From Trinickia soli (lineage in GTDB: Bacteria > Pseudomonadota > Gammaproteobacteria > Burkholderiales > Burkholderiaceae): a stretch of 64,000 nt of DNA. The stretch is taken from contig NZ_PNYB01000016.1 of NCBI RefSeq assembly GCF_002879855.1, positions 62,001-126,000 on the forward strand, read 5' to 3'. Of the stretch, positions 44,896 to 54,489 are shown one piece after another (positions within the stretch are counted from its first letter, which is position 1; each line of letters begins with the position of its first letter). The notes under the pieces are model-generated. The model did not search any database, was not told where the DNA came from, and saw nothing but the letters and a program-made list of their open reading frames with translations. Both the position numbers and the translations under genes were made by a program.

Positions 44896-46641
44896 TCAGG
44901 TCGCGGGCGCTTGCGAATAAAGCTCGTTGGCCGTGAGCTCGTTGGGCGAGACATTGAGAATGTGCATGGTCCTCGCGGCGATCTTGGCGAAGGCCGGCCC
45001 CGAGACCGCGCCCCCGAAGTGCGAGCCCTTGCTTGGCCGGTCGATCGAGACTGCGATGATCACGCGAGGCGCGCTCGCTGGCACGATTCCGACGAAGGAC
45101 GCGCGATACTGGCTGTGGTCGTAGCCCTTCGCGGTCCAGCGGTATGCGGTGCCGGTCTTCCCGGCGACCGTGTAGCCCGCGACCTGCGCCTGTGGCGCGG
45201 TGCCGTCTTTCGACACGACGCTTTCAAGCATCGCGAGCACCTCGCGCGCGACGCGCGCCGAATAGATGCGCCGGCCATGGACGCGCGCGGCGCCGCGCTC
45301 ATGAATCGTCGCGGGAACGAATACGCCGTCGTTCGCGAAGATGGTGTAGACCTGCGCGAGCTGCAGCAGCGAAGCCGACAGGCCGTAGCCATACGACATC
45401 GTCGCCTGGTCGATGCGCCGCCAGTGCTGATACGGGCGCAGGTTGCCAGCCGCAGCGCCGGGTAGCCCCGCAGAGGGCGCACGTCCCAATCCCACCGCGC
45501 GGAAGTTGCGCCACATGTCGCGGGGCTTGAGCTGCAGCGCGATCTTCGTGGTGCCGACGTTGCTCGATTTCTGGATCACCTGAGAAACCGTCAGCACGCC
45601 GAAATCCGCATCGTCGTGAATCACCGCGTGGTCGAGCCGCAAGCGGCCGCCGTCGGTGGTCACGATGGAATCCGGCGTTACGACTCCGCGCTGGAGTGCA
45701 AGCGCGATCGTCAGCGGCTTGAGCACAGAGCCCGGCTCGAAGACGTCCGTTACCGCGCGGTTGCGGATCTGTCGGCCGCTGCGCGCGGCGTTGCGATTCG
45801 GATCGTAGGTGGGCCAGTTCGCCATCGCGAGGATTTCGCCGGTATGCGCGTCGAGCACGACGGCGGAGCCCGCTTTCGCGCCGGAGCGCCGCACCGCATT
45901 GCGCACCGCCTGGAAGGCGGCGAACTGGATCGACCGGTCGATGGACAGCCGGATGTTCCGGCCCGGCTTCGGCCCGACAAAATTCAGCGTATCGATGATC
46001 TGGCCGCGCGCATTGCGCAACACGCGCCGGTTGCCATCGATGCCCGTGAGGAAGCGGTTGTCGACACGTTCGATGCCTTCCTGGCCGTTGCCGTCGACGC
46101 CCGCGAACCCGGTCACCTGCGCGGCGATCTGGCCTTCCGGATAGAACCGCCGATAGTCACGCTCGGCATAGAGGCCCGGTATGTCGAGCCGCATCGCGGC
46201 GTTCGCGGTCGCGAGCGGCACCTGGCGTCGCAGATACGCGAACGTGCGATGCTCGCGATACACGTCCTCGACGCGGCCGCTGTCGATACCGAGCAGAGCG
46301 GCCACCGACGCCAGTTTATTCCGCGCGACGCTCGGCACGTCACGCGCATCCACCCAAAGCGCACGGGTAGGCAGACTCATCGCGAGAATGTGGCCGTTGC
46401 GATCGAGAATGCGGCCGCGCGCCGCATGCACGGTGAAGTCGCGGATCTGGCGAATATCGCCCTGAAGTTGGTAGAAGCCGTCGTTGATGCATTGCACCCA
46501 GAAAGCGCGTGCGATCAATGCGAGGAAGGCCAGCGCGAATGCCGCGCCCAACAGCGCCGATCGTAATCGGAATCGCAGGTAGAGGTTTTCGCCCAGCACT
46601 TCCGATTGCTTGAAACCATGCGTGTTGCGCGGCCGGTTCAT
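44896..46641 (-). CDS. Class B penicillin-binding protein (FtsI/PBP3-like transpeptidase)
   Basis: The 581-residue protein has one N-terminal membrane helix (about 27-48), a PBP dimerisation domain and a transpeptidase domain. It has the active-site SVLK (Ser305), KSSN and GKTGTA motifs. Segments RGRILDRNGHILAMS and EGIERVDNRFLTG match FtsI. It is not in a dcw division cluster, so it is probably an accessory paralogue. Its ATG overlaps the stop of the upstream lipoprotein gene (ATGA). Neighbouring peptidoglycan hydrolases support a cell-wall remodelling role. Confidence 0.93.
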   Translation of the reverse strand: MNRPRNTHGFKQSEVLGENLYLRFRLRSALLGAAFALAFLALIARAFWVQCINDGFYQLQGDIRQIRDFTVHAARGRILDRNGHILAMSLPTRALWVDARDVPSVARNKLASVAALLGIDSGRVEDVYREHRTFAYLRRQVPLATANAAMRLDIPGLYAERDYRRFYPEGQIAAQVTGFAGVDGNGQEGIERVDNRFLTGIDGNRRVLRNARGQIIDTLNFVGPKPGRNIRLSIDRSIQFAAFQAVRNAVRRSGAKAGSAVVLDAHTGEILAMANWPTYDPNRNAARSGRQIRNRAVTDVFEPGSVLKPLTIALALQRGVVTPDSIVTTDGGRLRLDHAVIHDDADFGVLTVSQVIQKSSNVGTTKIALQLKPRDMWRNFRAVGLGRAPSAGLPGAAAGNLRPYQHWRRIDQATMSYGYGLSASLLQLAQVYTIFANDGVFVPATIHERGAARVHGRRIYSARVAREVLAMLESVVSKDGTAPQAQVAGYTVAGKTGTAYRWTAKGYDHSQYRASFVGIVPASAPRVIIAVSIDRPSKGSHFGGAVSGPAFAKIAARTMHILNVSPNELTANELYSQAPAT

Positions 46642-47030
46642 GACGTCGGGGCGTCCGGCGTGCCGTCCGCTCCATCGCCCGCATCCGGATCGAGACACCC
46701 GCGCACCATGGACCAGTAAAGCGGGCCGACACGGCGCCTGCGGAAGTATTCGACACGCGTGTACCGTCCGCCCGGCACCACGCGCAGACCGATCGGCGCT
46801 CCGTTAAACAACGATTCGGCACGCAGCGTGATCGCTCCGGCGCGTTCGCCGCGACGCAAACGCCGCGTGCCCTGTTTCCAGCGATGCGCCACGCAACCCG
46901 CGACCGCTGACGCGGAAATGCTGGATTTCGCGGTGAAGACCGGCGAGAGCGAGAAGACGCTTTCGCGGCGCGAACACGCCACGAGCAGCAGGCAAAGTGC
47001 CGCTGCAATTGCCATGTGCCAACCGTTCAT
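46638..47030 (-). CDS. Predicted lipoprotein of unknown function
   Basis: The 130-residue protein has a lipoprotein signal MNGWHMAIAAALCLLLVAC with lipobox LVAC. The mature part is basic (GTRRLRRGERAGAITLRAESLFNGAPIG) and ends with an acidic tail, DPDAGDGADGTPDAPTS. It is coupled by overlap to the FtsI-like gene, so it may be a partner or regulator of that PBP. I do not recognise a family. Confidence 0.7.
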   Translation of the reverse strand: MNGWHMAIAAALCLLLVACSRRESVFSLSPVFTAKSSISASAVAGCVAHRWKQGTRRLRRGERAGAITLRAESLFNGAPIGLRVVPGGRYTRVEYFRRRRVGPLYWSMVRGCLDPDAGDGADGTPDAPTS

Positions 47031-47157
47031 TGGTGTCTCCCGATGCAATGCGGCCCGATGTCGCAACCATCGATGGGATCGCGTCACAGTGCGACATAAA
47101 GGGCCATCCGCCCGAACCCGGGCAAGCTTGCTCGACGCCGTCCACGCGGGCGGCAGT

Positions 47158-48006
47158 TCAACGATGGCGGCCTTCGAGCAACCAGCGCCGCAGATCGATG
47201 GCGTCCTGAAAGTGCGCCTGAGGGGACGGGTCGCCTAGCAGCACGATCAGTATCATGTGTCCATGCACGCGCGTCATGACGATCAGGCAGTGTCCCGCCT
47301 CGTTGGTGAAGCCCGTCTTTTGCAAAGCGACGTGCCACGCGACATAGTGCACCAGCGGATCCGTGTTGTGATACATCAGCGGTCCCGCGCCGCCCAGCAC
47401 GAGCTTCCGGTGCGATGTCGAATACAGGCGTATCCGCCGGTATCGGTACGCGGCGCGCGCGAGTCGCGTCAGGTCCCGCGCGGTCGACACATTGTGCGGC
47501 GACAGCCCGGTCGGATCCACGAAGCGGCTGTGCCGCATCTGCAGGCGTCTCGCCTTGCGATTCATCGCGCGCACGAATCCGGCCCGCCCGCCCGGATAGT
47601 CGCGGCTCAGCGCGAACGCCGCGCGATTCTCCGACGACATCAGCGCGATGTGCAGCATCGTGCGCCTGAGCAGCAGCGAGCCGACCGGCAGGCGTGAGCG
47701 CGACCACTTGAGCCGGTCGACGTCGGCGTTCGTGATGCGCGACGGCCTGATGAGCGAGCGCTTCGAGTCGACGACCACCATGGCCGTCAGGAGTTTCGTG
47801 AGGGACGCGATGGGCAGGCGCCGGTCGGGATGCTTCGCATAAAGCGTGCGTCCGGTCGCGAGATCGACCACCATCGCAGCGCGTGCGAGCACCGCGGGGC
47901 GGGGCCGACGGCGGTGCGAGTGTGCTCGCGCGCGCGCGAACGCGTGATCGGCGAAGGCGAACGGCAAGGTGCACAGTGCGACGAACAGAATCGGCCACAG
48001 GCGCAT
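47158..48006 (-). CDS. D-alanyl-D-alanine endopeptidase (PBP7/S11 family)
   Basis: The 282-residue secreted protein has a signal peptide (RLWPILFVALCTLPFAFADHAFA), then S11 peptidase motifs SLTK, SSEN and KTG. It would cut D-Ala-containing peptide cross-links. ATG 48006 is preferred; a TTG at 48021 that overlaps the upstream stop is an alternative. The short length and SSENRAAFAL region match PBP7 rather than DacA. It is part of the same-strand envelope set. Confidence 0.9.
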   Translation of the reverse strand: MRLWPILFVALCTLPFAFADHAFARARAHSHRRRPRPAVLARAAMVVDLATGRTLYAKHPDRRLPIASLTKLLTAMVVVDSKRSLIRPSRITNADVDRLKWSRSRLPVGSLLLRRTMLHIALMSSENRAAFALSRDYPGGRAGFVRAMNRKARRLQMRHSRFVDPTGLSPHNVSTARDLTRLARAAYRYRRIRLYSTSHRKLVLGGAGPLMYHNTDPLVHYVAWHVALQKTGFTNEAGHCLIVMTRVHGHMILIVLLGDPSPQAHFQDAIDLRRWLLEGRHR

Positions 48007-48017
48007 CGTTCTCGCGC

Positions 48018-49094
48018 TCAAAACAGCGCGGCGAGGCGATTCGCACGCTGCGCGAAACGCTTGCGGTCGCTGCCGTGCAGCGGTGTGCCGCCGGGCAGGC
48101 TCACGGTGAGCGGATTGCGCGCGACGTCGGCGACGCGTACTTCGTAGTGCAGATGCGGCCCCGTTGCCCAGCCGGTCTTGCCGACGTAGCCGATCACTTC
48201 TCCGCGCCGCACGTGCGTGCCCCGATGCAGCCCGCGGGCGAAACGCGACAGATGTGCGAACGCCGTTTGATACGGTGGCACATTGTCGATCACGATGATC
48301 TTGCCGTAGCCGGTTTCCCAGCCGATATACGAGATCGTGCCGCGGGCGGTCGCGTGAACCGGGGTGCCTATCGGCGCGGCGAGATCGACACCGTCATGGC
48401 TTTGCCATTGATGCGTGACGGGATCGAGACGGCGTGCGGCGAAATTCGACGACACGCGCGTGAACGCAAGCGGATAGCGCGCGAACGCCGGCGCACCCGA
48501 TCGGCCGTTGGCCCTGTAGTAGAACGGCTTACCCCGCAGATCGCGATGCAGGAACAAATCGTGATCGGTGTCGCCATGCGAGATGCGCACCGCGAGGGGC
48601 ATGTTGTCCGTGGCCTGCGCGTTGCTGGCGGGATCGATGGCATGGGCGGGCGGCATCACGAGGCTGACCGTGTCGCCCTTGCGCAGATCGCGGCGAAAAT
48701 CAATCTGGCCTGCGAACGCGTGCGCGAGCAACGCGGTCACGCCCGCATCGACGCCTAGGCGCCGCATCGCTTCGGCGAAACTCGAATCGATGGTCACGGA
48801 TCGGGCGACCGGACCGGACGGCTGGGCGGGCGGGCCGGCTGCGGGCGAACGACCGGAAGGCGCGTCGTTATAGAGCGTGCCCGCAGATGAGGCCGCGTCC
48901 GGGCGCGCCGCGCGCAGCGCATCGGCGTCATGCGCAACAGGCGACGGCCCCGCGGCGGACGGCATATCGTCGTCCGGACGGGAGCCGCGTCTGGGCGGCG
49001 AGAGCATGAAGGCGACGCAAGCTGAACTGAACGCGCAAATGAGTAGGGCTTTGCCGATGCGCGTTGTGGGCACGACGAGTGCAGGTAGGGCCAT
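48018..49094 (-). CDS. M23-family peptidase (LytM-type)
   Basis: The 358-residue protein (start ATG 49094; an in-frame ATG at 49280 is possible) has an N-terminal membrane anchor (TTRIGKALLICAFSSACVAFML), a Pro/Ala-rich linker, an OapA/LysM-like middle part and a C-terminal M23 domain. The domain has the zinc-site elements SHDGVDLAAP and GPHLHYEV plus GNPL-like NPLTVS. It should be a zinc endopeptidase or an amidase activator. Its stop overlaps the alternative start of the next gene. Confidence 0.9.
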   Translation of the reverse strand: MALPALVVPTTRIGKALLICAFSSACVAFMLSPPRRGSRPDDDMPSAAGPSPVAHDADALRAARPDAASSAGTLYNDAPSGRSPAAGPPAQPSGPVARSVTIDSSFAEAMRRLGVDAGVTALLAHAFAGQIDFRRDLRKGDTVSLVMPPAHAIDPASNAQATDNMPLAVRISHGDTDHDLFLHRDLRGKPFYYRANGRSGAPAFARYPLAFTRVSSNFAARRLDPVTHQWQSHDGVDLAAPIGTPVHATARGTISYIGWETGYGKIIVIDNVPPYQTAFAHLSRFARGLHRGTHVRRGEVIGYVGKTGWATGPHLHYEVRVADVARNPLTVSLPGGTPLHGSDRKRFAQRANRLAALF

Positions 49095-49501
49095 GGATGA
49101 CGACGGAAAAAACGGTGAGCGGAGCGGCGACGGCCTCGGGGGGGGCCAGTCTTCGGCGATCGCGTCCGGTTCGGGAGCAGGAATGCTTACGAAGACGAAA
49201 TTTGCGCGGATGCTGGTGCGCGTGGCGGCGGCAGCTATTCGCGCTGCACGTGCAGGACATCGCCGGGAAGCGAATGCCATGTGAAGTCGGGTGAAGAACG
49301 TACGTCGGACATCGAGCAGCGCGCCGCCAGGGGAAATCTTCGGGAAGGGCTTACCGTAGATAGCGACACTTAAGCGAAACTTAAAAGGCGCTCGGTATTT
49401 CGCGGAAGATTCGCCGGGAAGCCTCATCGAGAAAGCCGCCCGCTCGGGGACGAGATCGAGGCGACAACGGAAAGAGGCGTCGAGCAACGTATGCGCTCCC
49501 G
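49095..49501. other. Leader region of the M23 gene, no separate gene seen
   Basis: This 407-base stretch holds the possible N-terminal extension of the M23 protein and then sequence with slightly lower GC content (about 49350-49410). No RNA or repeat was recognised. Confidence 0.4.
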
Positions 49502-50695
49502 CTAGCACTGCCGCTGCGGCGAGGTAACGCGCGCTTGAGAGGGGAGTGGGCGCGAGTCCGGGCGCACGCCCTCGCCAGTCGATGCCGCCGACCGTTCGTC
49601 GGCGAGCCCGGTGCTTGGCCGCGCGCTGGAAAGCAAGTCCGCTCCGGCTCCGGGCGACAGGTGGACCGTGTGCGTCGGGAAGGCGAAACTCAGGCCCGCG
49701 CGATAGAGCCCGTCCATGAGATCGAGATTGATGCGCTGTTGCACGTCCATGTAGAGGTTGTAATCCGGGTCGGTCACGTAATACACGACCTCGAAGTCCA
49801 GGGAACTGGCTCCGAAGGCCTTGAAATGTGCGCGGTCGAAACGCGTATTGCCGGCATGTTCCACCGCCTGCTTGACGAGCGCGGGAACGGCCTTCAATTG
49901 CTCGGTCGTGGCGTCGTAGGTGACGCCGAACCCGAAGAGGATGCGGCGTTCCTTCATTCGCTTGTAATTGTGGATCGTGTTCTTCAGCAGCGCGGTGTTG
50001 CCGCAGACGATCTCCTCTCCGTTCAAACTGCGAATCCGCGTGGTCTTGAGCCCGATGTGCTCGATACTGCCCGCAATGTCGTTGAAGACGATGAAGTCCC
50101 CTATCTCGAACGGCTTGTCCAGGCCGATGGCAAGCGACGCCAGCACGTCGCCGAGAATGTTCTGCACCGCGAGGGCGACCGCCACGCCGCCGACGCCCAA
50201 GCTGGCGACGAACGCTGTAATGTCGACGCCCATGTTGGCAAGGATCGCGAGGACCAGGATGGTCCACAGCAGCGTGCGCGTGATCCACGCGCCCATGGTC
50301 GTGATGACCGGATTGTGCGCGATCGCGCCTTGAGGGCTCAACCGTTGCTGAGCCCATAACGTCACTGCGCGGTTCAGCCATGACGCTATCTGGAAGCCAA
50401 TGACCAAAAACCACAGATGATCGAGCCGGTTGCTCCACTTGTCCGGGATCGAGAGAAAGTTCGTGCCCGTGAGCAGGGCGGCGGCGACGAGCGTCAGCCG
50501 GTTGGTGCCTTTTAGCAGCAGCACCAGGATGTCATCGAACCGGGTGGACGTTCGTTCGGCGATTGCAGCCAGCCGAGCCACGACCAGCCGGAGGACCCAG
50601 CTAAGCGCCAGGTAGGTAACAAGCGCCGCAGCGATTGCGTAGGACCACTCGATGGCCGATATCCCCAAGAATGCGTTGAGATCCAACCATTTCAT
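49502..50695 (-). CDS. Small-conductance mechanosensitive channel family (MscS)
   Basis: The 397-residue protein has about four to five membrane helices, a pore-lining helix with the family pattern GVGGVAVALAVQNILGDVLASLAIG, then the beta-domain PFEIGDFIVFNDIAGSIEHIGLKTTRIRSLNGEEIVCGN. The start ATG 50695 has GGGGAAAACAG upstream. The channel would release solutes upon hypo-osmotic shock. The C-terminal 40 residues are not conserved. Confidence 0.94.
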   Translation of the reverse strand: MKWLDLNAFLGISAIEWSYAIAAALVTYLALSWVLRLVVARLAAIAERTSTRFDDILVLLLKGTNRLTLVAAALLTGTNFLSIPDKWSNRLDHLWFLVIGFQIASWLNRAVTLWAQQRLSPQGAIAHNPVITTMGAWITRTLLWTILVLAILANMGVDITAFVASLGVGGVAVALAVQNILGDVLASLAIGLDKPFEIGDFIVFNDIAGSIEHIGLKTTRIRSLNGEEIVCGNTALLKNTIHNYKRMKERRILFGFGVTYDATTEQLKAVPALVKQAVEHAGNTRFDRAHFKAFGASSLDFEVVYYVTDPDYNLYMDVQQRINLDLMDGLYRAGLSFAFPTHTVHLSPGAGADLLSSARPSTGLADERSAASTGEGVRPDSRPLPSQARVTSPQRQC

Positions 50696-50972
50696 CTGTT
50701 TTCCCCTTGGTTCTTTAATTGAGCGGCGCAAAAACGGCGGACGCCGCACCGCTTGGTAGGGGTACGTTCGTGAACGGGCGATTTAGTTCCCCGGAACGTA
50801 CGTTCCGTTCAAGTCGGAATGCATAGCGACGGCGCCGGTGCTTTTCGACCAATTGACGTGCCGACGTTCAAGCTGCGCGCGCACGACCTCCGTGAACTGG
50901 AGGATTGATATGTTCACCGGCCATCTGATGCGCCAGCGCGATGTCTCTCTGCTGAGCTGTCCTGTGACCGCC

Positions 50973-52196
50973 TCAAACCTGCCCCAAATACCGCAACAGC
51001 TTCGTCACCATCACGACCACCGTCATGGCGAGCAGCAGAAAGAACAGAGCAAGCGGCAGCAGCACGTGAATCGACACAAAGCCCGCCAGCCCCATCATCG
51101 CCGACGACACGAGCAACAGCGCGCAGCCCAGAATCGCGCTCGTCAAACCGGCGATATGGGGGAACAGCGAGTTGCCCTTGGCCATCAGCGTCGGGTACAT
51201 CCCACCCGCGCACAGCCCCATCACGAGCACGGGCACGGCGAGCGTCCAAACCCGCAGGCCCACTGTCAACGCAAGCACGACCATCACGATCGATGCAGCC
51301 ACCATCACGCGCGACCCGATGCGCAGCCGCATTTCCGCACTCGGCAAGCGCGGTCCATGCAGACGATTCGACAGCCCGCCGAGGAAGTACATCAACCCGA
51401 TGCCGAGCGCCAGATAGCCGAAGTACGTCGGCTGCTCGTGCAGCGTGTTCTGCACCATGAACGGCCCGACGATATTGAACACGAGCAGGATGCTGTAACA
51501 CAGCCCCTGTGCAAGAAAGCAGCTTTGAAACACCGGATTCGACAGCACCATCGCCGTGTTCTTCAGCAGCGTGCGCGGCTCGAGACGCACCGGTGACGGC
51601 AGCGTCTCACGATAGCGCCAAAGCACGCCCAACATGGCGAGCGAATAAACGAGCAGGAAGACGAGGCACGCTTTCCATCCGAACAACGTTTGCAGATGGG
51701 CCCCGATCACCGGAGCGATGATCGGCGCAAGCCCCCACGCGATCGCCATGTAGGTGAACGCATGTATCAACGCCTGGCCCGCGAAGGAATCGGTGATGAT
51801 CGCCTTCGCCAGCAGATTCGTCGCCGCAATGCCGAAACCCTGCAAGCAGCGCGCAAGAATGAACGTTTCGAGGTTCGGCGCCGCCAGCGACAACGCACAA
51901 CCGATCGTGTAGACGATGAGACCGAATGCGAGCACGCGCTTGCGGCCATAGGCATCGGCGATCGGGCCGAAGATCAATTGCCCGAGCGCGTAAGCTGCCA
52001 TGTAGCCCGACACGCTCGATTGAATCGCCTGCGGCGACGTCCCGAAGTAACGCGCCATCGCGGGTAGCGCCGGCACGTAGATGTCGATCGCCAATTGCCC
52101 CGCGGAGGAGAACAAGCAGATCATAAACAGCAGAAAGCGCGGCGAGTTCGGGCGCCGCACGATAGCGGCAACGCGGTCGGAAATATCGGGAGTCAT
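50973..52196 (-). CDS. Bcr/CflA-family multidrug efflux MFS transporter
   Basis: The 407-residue protein has 12 membrane segments and the MFS motif GPIADAYGRKRVL after helix 2. AIDIYVPALPAMARYF and RCLQGFGIAATNLLAKAIITD are typical of the Bcr/CflA drug-resistance group. The start MTPDIS was chosen because the longer reading frame is unlike the family. It probably exports drugs (or dipeptides or cysteine) by proton antiport. It is separated from the envelope genes by 277 bases. Confidence 0.92.
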   Translation of the reverse strand: MTPDISDRVAAIVRRPNSPRFLLFMICLFSSAGQLAIDIYVPALPAMARYFGTSPQAIQSSVSGYMAAYALGQLIFGPIADAYGRKRVLAFGLIVYTIGCALSLAAPNLETFILARCLQGFGIAATNLLAKAIITDSFAGQALIHAFTYMAIAWGLAPIIAPVIGAHLQTLFGWKACLVFLLVYSLAMLGVLWRYRETLPSPVRLEPRTLLKNTAMVLSNPVFQSCFLAQGLCYSILLVFNIVGPFMVQNTLHEQPTYFGYLALGIGLMYFLGGLSNRLHGPRLPSAEMRLRIGSRVMVAASIVMVVLALTVGLRVWTLAVPVLVMGLCAGGMYPTLMAKGNSLFPHIAGLTSAILGCALLLVSSAMMGLAGFVSIHVLLPLALFFLLLAMTVVVMVTKLLRYLGQV

Positions 52197-52325
52197 CACG
52201 GGGTCGGAAGCGGGGCAGGTTTCCGCCGGCGCTTTTGGCCAGCGGCCGCGGACATAGAATTGCCAGCTATTGTAGTGAGTCGCGGGCAAGCCTGCTCTCG
52301 ACGTGCACCTGACGCCTCGCGACGT

Positions 52326-53447
52326 TCAGCCGTCCGTCCGTGCCGCCATACTACGAAACACCAGAGGCCGTTCCTCGACGCTCGTCACCCGACGAGCGAA
52401 CTTCACAGCCCGCTCCACCTCCCCGTGATGCGGCGACTTCGCACATACGGGATCAGCCGCACGCGCATCCCCCGTCAGCAAATACGCCTGGCAGCGGCAC
52501 CCCCCATGGTCGACTTCGCGTTCGTCGCAGGTGCGGCACGGCTCGCGCATCCAGGCTTCCCCCCGAAACGCGTTGAACCCGGCGCTTTCGTACCAGACCT
52601 TCTCCAGCGACATTTCCCCCACGTTCGGCAAGTCCAAGCCCGGTAACGACCGCGCCGCATGACAGGGCAACGCGGTGCCGTCCGGCGCTACGCCAAGGAA
52701 CACCGATCCCCAACCGTTCATGCATGCCTTGGGCCGCTGCTCGAAATAATCGGGCACGACAAACAAAATCCGACATCGCGTCCCGATGAGTTTCCGATAG
52801 CGGTTGACGGTCTCTTCTGCTTCGCGCAATTGCTCCGCAGTCGGCAGCAACTGATCGCGATTGAGCAACGCCCACCCGTAATACTGCGTATTGGCCAGTT
52901 CGAGATACTCGGCGCCGAGATCGAGCGCCATGTCGATAATCTGGGCGACGTGCGGCAGGTTATAGCGATGGAGCACGCAATTGAGCACCATCGGGTAGCC
53001 GTGCCCTTTGATCAAACCCGCCACCTTGCGCTTCAGTTCGAACGTGCGCGTACTCGACAGGAAATCGTTCAACTCGCGCGTCGAATCCTGAAACGAGAGC
53101 TGAATGTGATCGAGGCCCGCTTCTTTCAAGGCAGCAATGCGGGCCTCGTTCAAGCCGACGCCGGACGTAATCAGGTTGGTGTAATAGCCAAGCCCGCGCG
53201 CATGCCCCACCAGCGTTTCGAGGTCGTCGCGAACGAGCGGCTCGCCTCCGGAAAACCCGATCTGCACCGCACCCAACGCACGCGCTTCGCTGATCACGCG
53301 CAGCCATGTCTCTGTGTCGAGTTCCGGCCCGTGACGCGCGGCGTCCACGGGGTTGTAGCAAAACGGGCAATGAAGCGGACAACGGTACGTGAGCTCGGCA
53401 AGCAGCCACAGCGGGGCGGAGGCGGCAGGGGTGGCGGTCTGATTCAT
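52326..53447 (-). CDS. pqqE: PqqA peptide cyclase (radical SAM)
   Basis: The 373-residue enzyme joins Glu and Tyr of PqqA. The radical-SAM cluster motif CPLHCPFC is at residues 23-30, FSGGEPL follows, and the SPASM cysteines are in CHAARSLPG, CRTCDEREVDHGGCRC and the C-terminal CAKS region. Last in the pqq operon. Confidence 0.97.
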   Translation of the reverse strand: MNQTATPAASAPLWLLAELTYRCPLHCPFCYNPVDAARHGPELDTETWLRVISEARALGAVQIGFSGGEPLVRDDLETLVGHARGLGYYTNLITSGVGLNEARIAALKEAGLDHIQLSFQDSTRELNDFLSSTRTFELKRKVAGLIKGHGYPMVLNCVLHRYNLPHVAQIIDMALDLGAEYLELANTQYYGWALLNRDQLLPTAEQLREAEETVNRYRKLIGTRCRILFVVPDYFEQRPKACMNGWGSVFLGVAPDGTALPCHAARSLPGLDLPNVGEMSLEKVWYESAGFNAFRGEAWMREPCRTCDEREVDHGGCRCQAYLLTGDARAADPVCAKSPHHGEVERAVKFARRVTSVEERPLVFRSMAARTDG

Positions 53448-53477
53448 GGCCCTTTGATGTCCGATGACGCGCGACGA

Positions 53478-53759
53478 TCAGTCCACCCAACCGCGCTGTC
53501 GCGCATGGTCGAGAAACCGGTAGACGTCCGATGCAAGATCCGACGCGTTAAATAGATGTTCGAGCTCGGTGATGATTTCGTCGAGCTCGCGCGTGCCGTC
53601 GCATCGCACGAGTATTTGCCCCGCGCTCGGATTGAGCTTCACCATGCCTTCGGGATAGAGCAGCACATACGCGTCCTGCGCATCTTCCCATTGCAGCCGG
53701 AAGATCGGGCGAAGACGAGGGCGCAACGGCGCGCCGCCGGTAGCGTTGGGGTACGTCAT
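53478..53759 (-). CDS. pqqD: PqqD, PqqA-binding chaperone
   Basis: The 93-residue protein presents the PqqA peptide to PqqE. It contains [31 protein letters not shown] typical of PqqD (winged-helix RRE fold). Its start overlaps the pqqC stop by four bases, so it is translationally coupled. Confidence 0.96.
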   Translation of the reverse strand: MTYPNATGGAPLRPRLRPIFRLQWEDAQDAYVLLYPEGMVKLNPSAGQILVRCDGTRELDEIITELEHLFNASDLASDVYRFLDHARQRGWVD

Positions 53760-54487
53760 GTCGCACACCCCCTTTCGATCGAATCGAGCATGGACCACAA
53801 GACGTCGAGCTTGAACCGCAGAATCTCGATGGCGCGTCGCTGTGCGGCCGGCGTGGTGAAGTAATCGAGCGTGACTGCAAGCCCATGCTCGACGTCGCGT
53901 TGGGCCAGCGGAATCCGACTCCGAAAATACTGAAGGCCTTCTTGCGCGATCCAAGGGTAGGCCTCGGGCCAGCCGGCGAGTCTGTCCTTGTGAATCTGCG
54001 GCGCGAACATTTCGGTCAACGACGAGCAGACGGCTTCCTGCCAAGGCGCGCGGCGCGCGAAATTCACATAAGCGTCGACGGCGAATCGCACACCGGGTAC
54101 GACGTGCGTGAGCGACCACAGCGCTTCGCGCGAAACCCCCACGGCCTCGCCCAGTCGCACCCACGCTTCGATACCGCCTGCATCGTCGCCGTGGCCGTCA
54201 TGATCGAGGATGCGTTGCACCCAGAGGCGACGGGTTTCGCGATCGTCGCAATTGGACAAGATCGCCGCGTCCTTCAGCGGAATGTTGATCTGATAGTAGA
54301 AGCGATTCGCGACCCAGCTGCGGATTTCATCCGGCGAGCAACGACCGCTGTTCATGCGGACGTTGAACGGATGATGAATATGGTAGCGGCTGCCGAGCGC
54401 GCGCAACTGCGCCTCGAATTCCTCGCGCGGCCAAGGTGCTTCCTGTGTTTCGATCAACGGGGCGGCGTGCATCGGCATGTCGTTCAC
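53756..54487 (-). CDS. pqqC: Pyrroloquinoline-quinone synthase
   Basis: The 243-residue cofactorless oxidase performs the final ring closure and oxidation to PQQ. Recognisable blocks are [58 protein letters not shown] and the C-terminal DYFTTPAAQ. It overlaps pqqD. Confidence 0.97.
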   Translation of the reverse strand: MNDMPMHAAPLIETQEAPWPREEFEAQLRALGSRYHIHHPFNVRMNSGRCSPDEIRSWVANRFYYQINIPLKDAAILSNCDDRETRRLWVQRILDHDGHGDDAGGIEAWVRLGEAVGVSREALWSLTHVVPGVRFAVDAYVNFARRAPWQEAVCSSLTEMFAPQIHKDRLAGWPEAYPWIAQEGLQYFRSRIPLAQRDVEHGLAVTLDYFTTPAAQRRAIEILRFKLDVLWSMLDSIERGCAT

Positions 54488-54489
54488 GG

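Noticed and set aside
49095-50438. Extension of the M23 reading frame into the MscS gene (total 806 codons)
   Set aside because: The extension overlaps the MscS coding region in another frame and lacks protein-like composition; the start at 49094 gives a normal membrane anchor.
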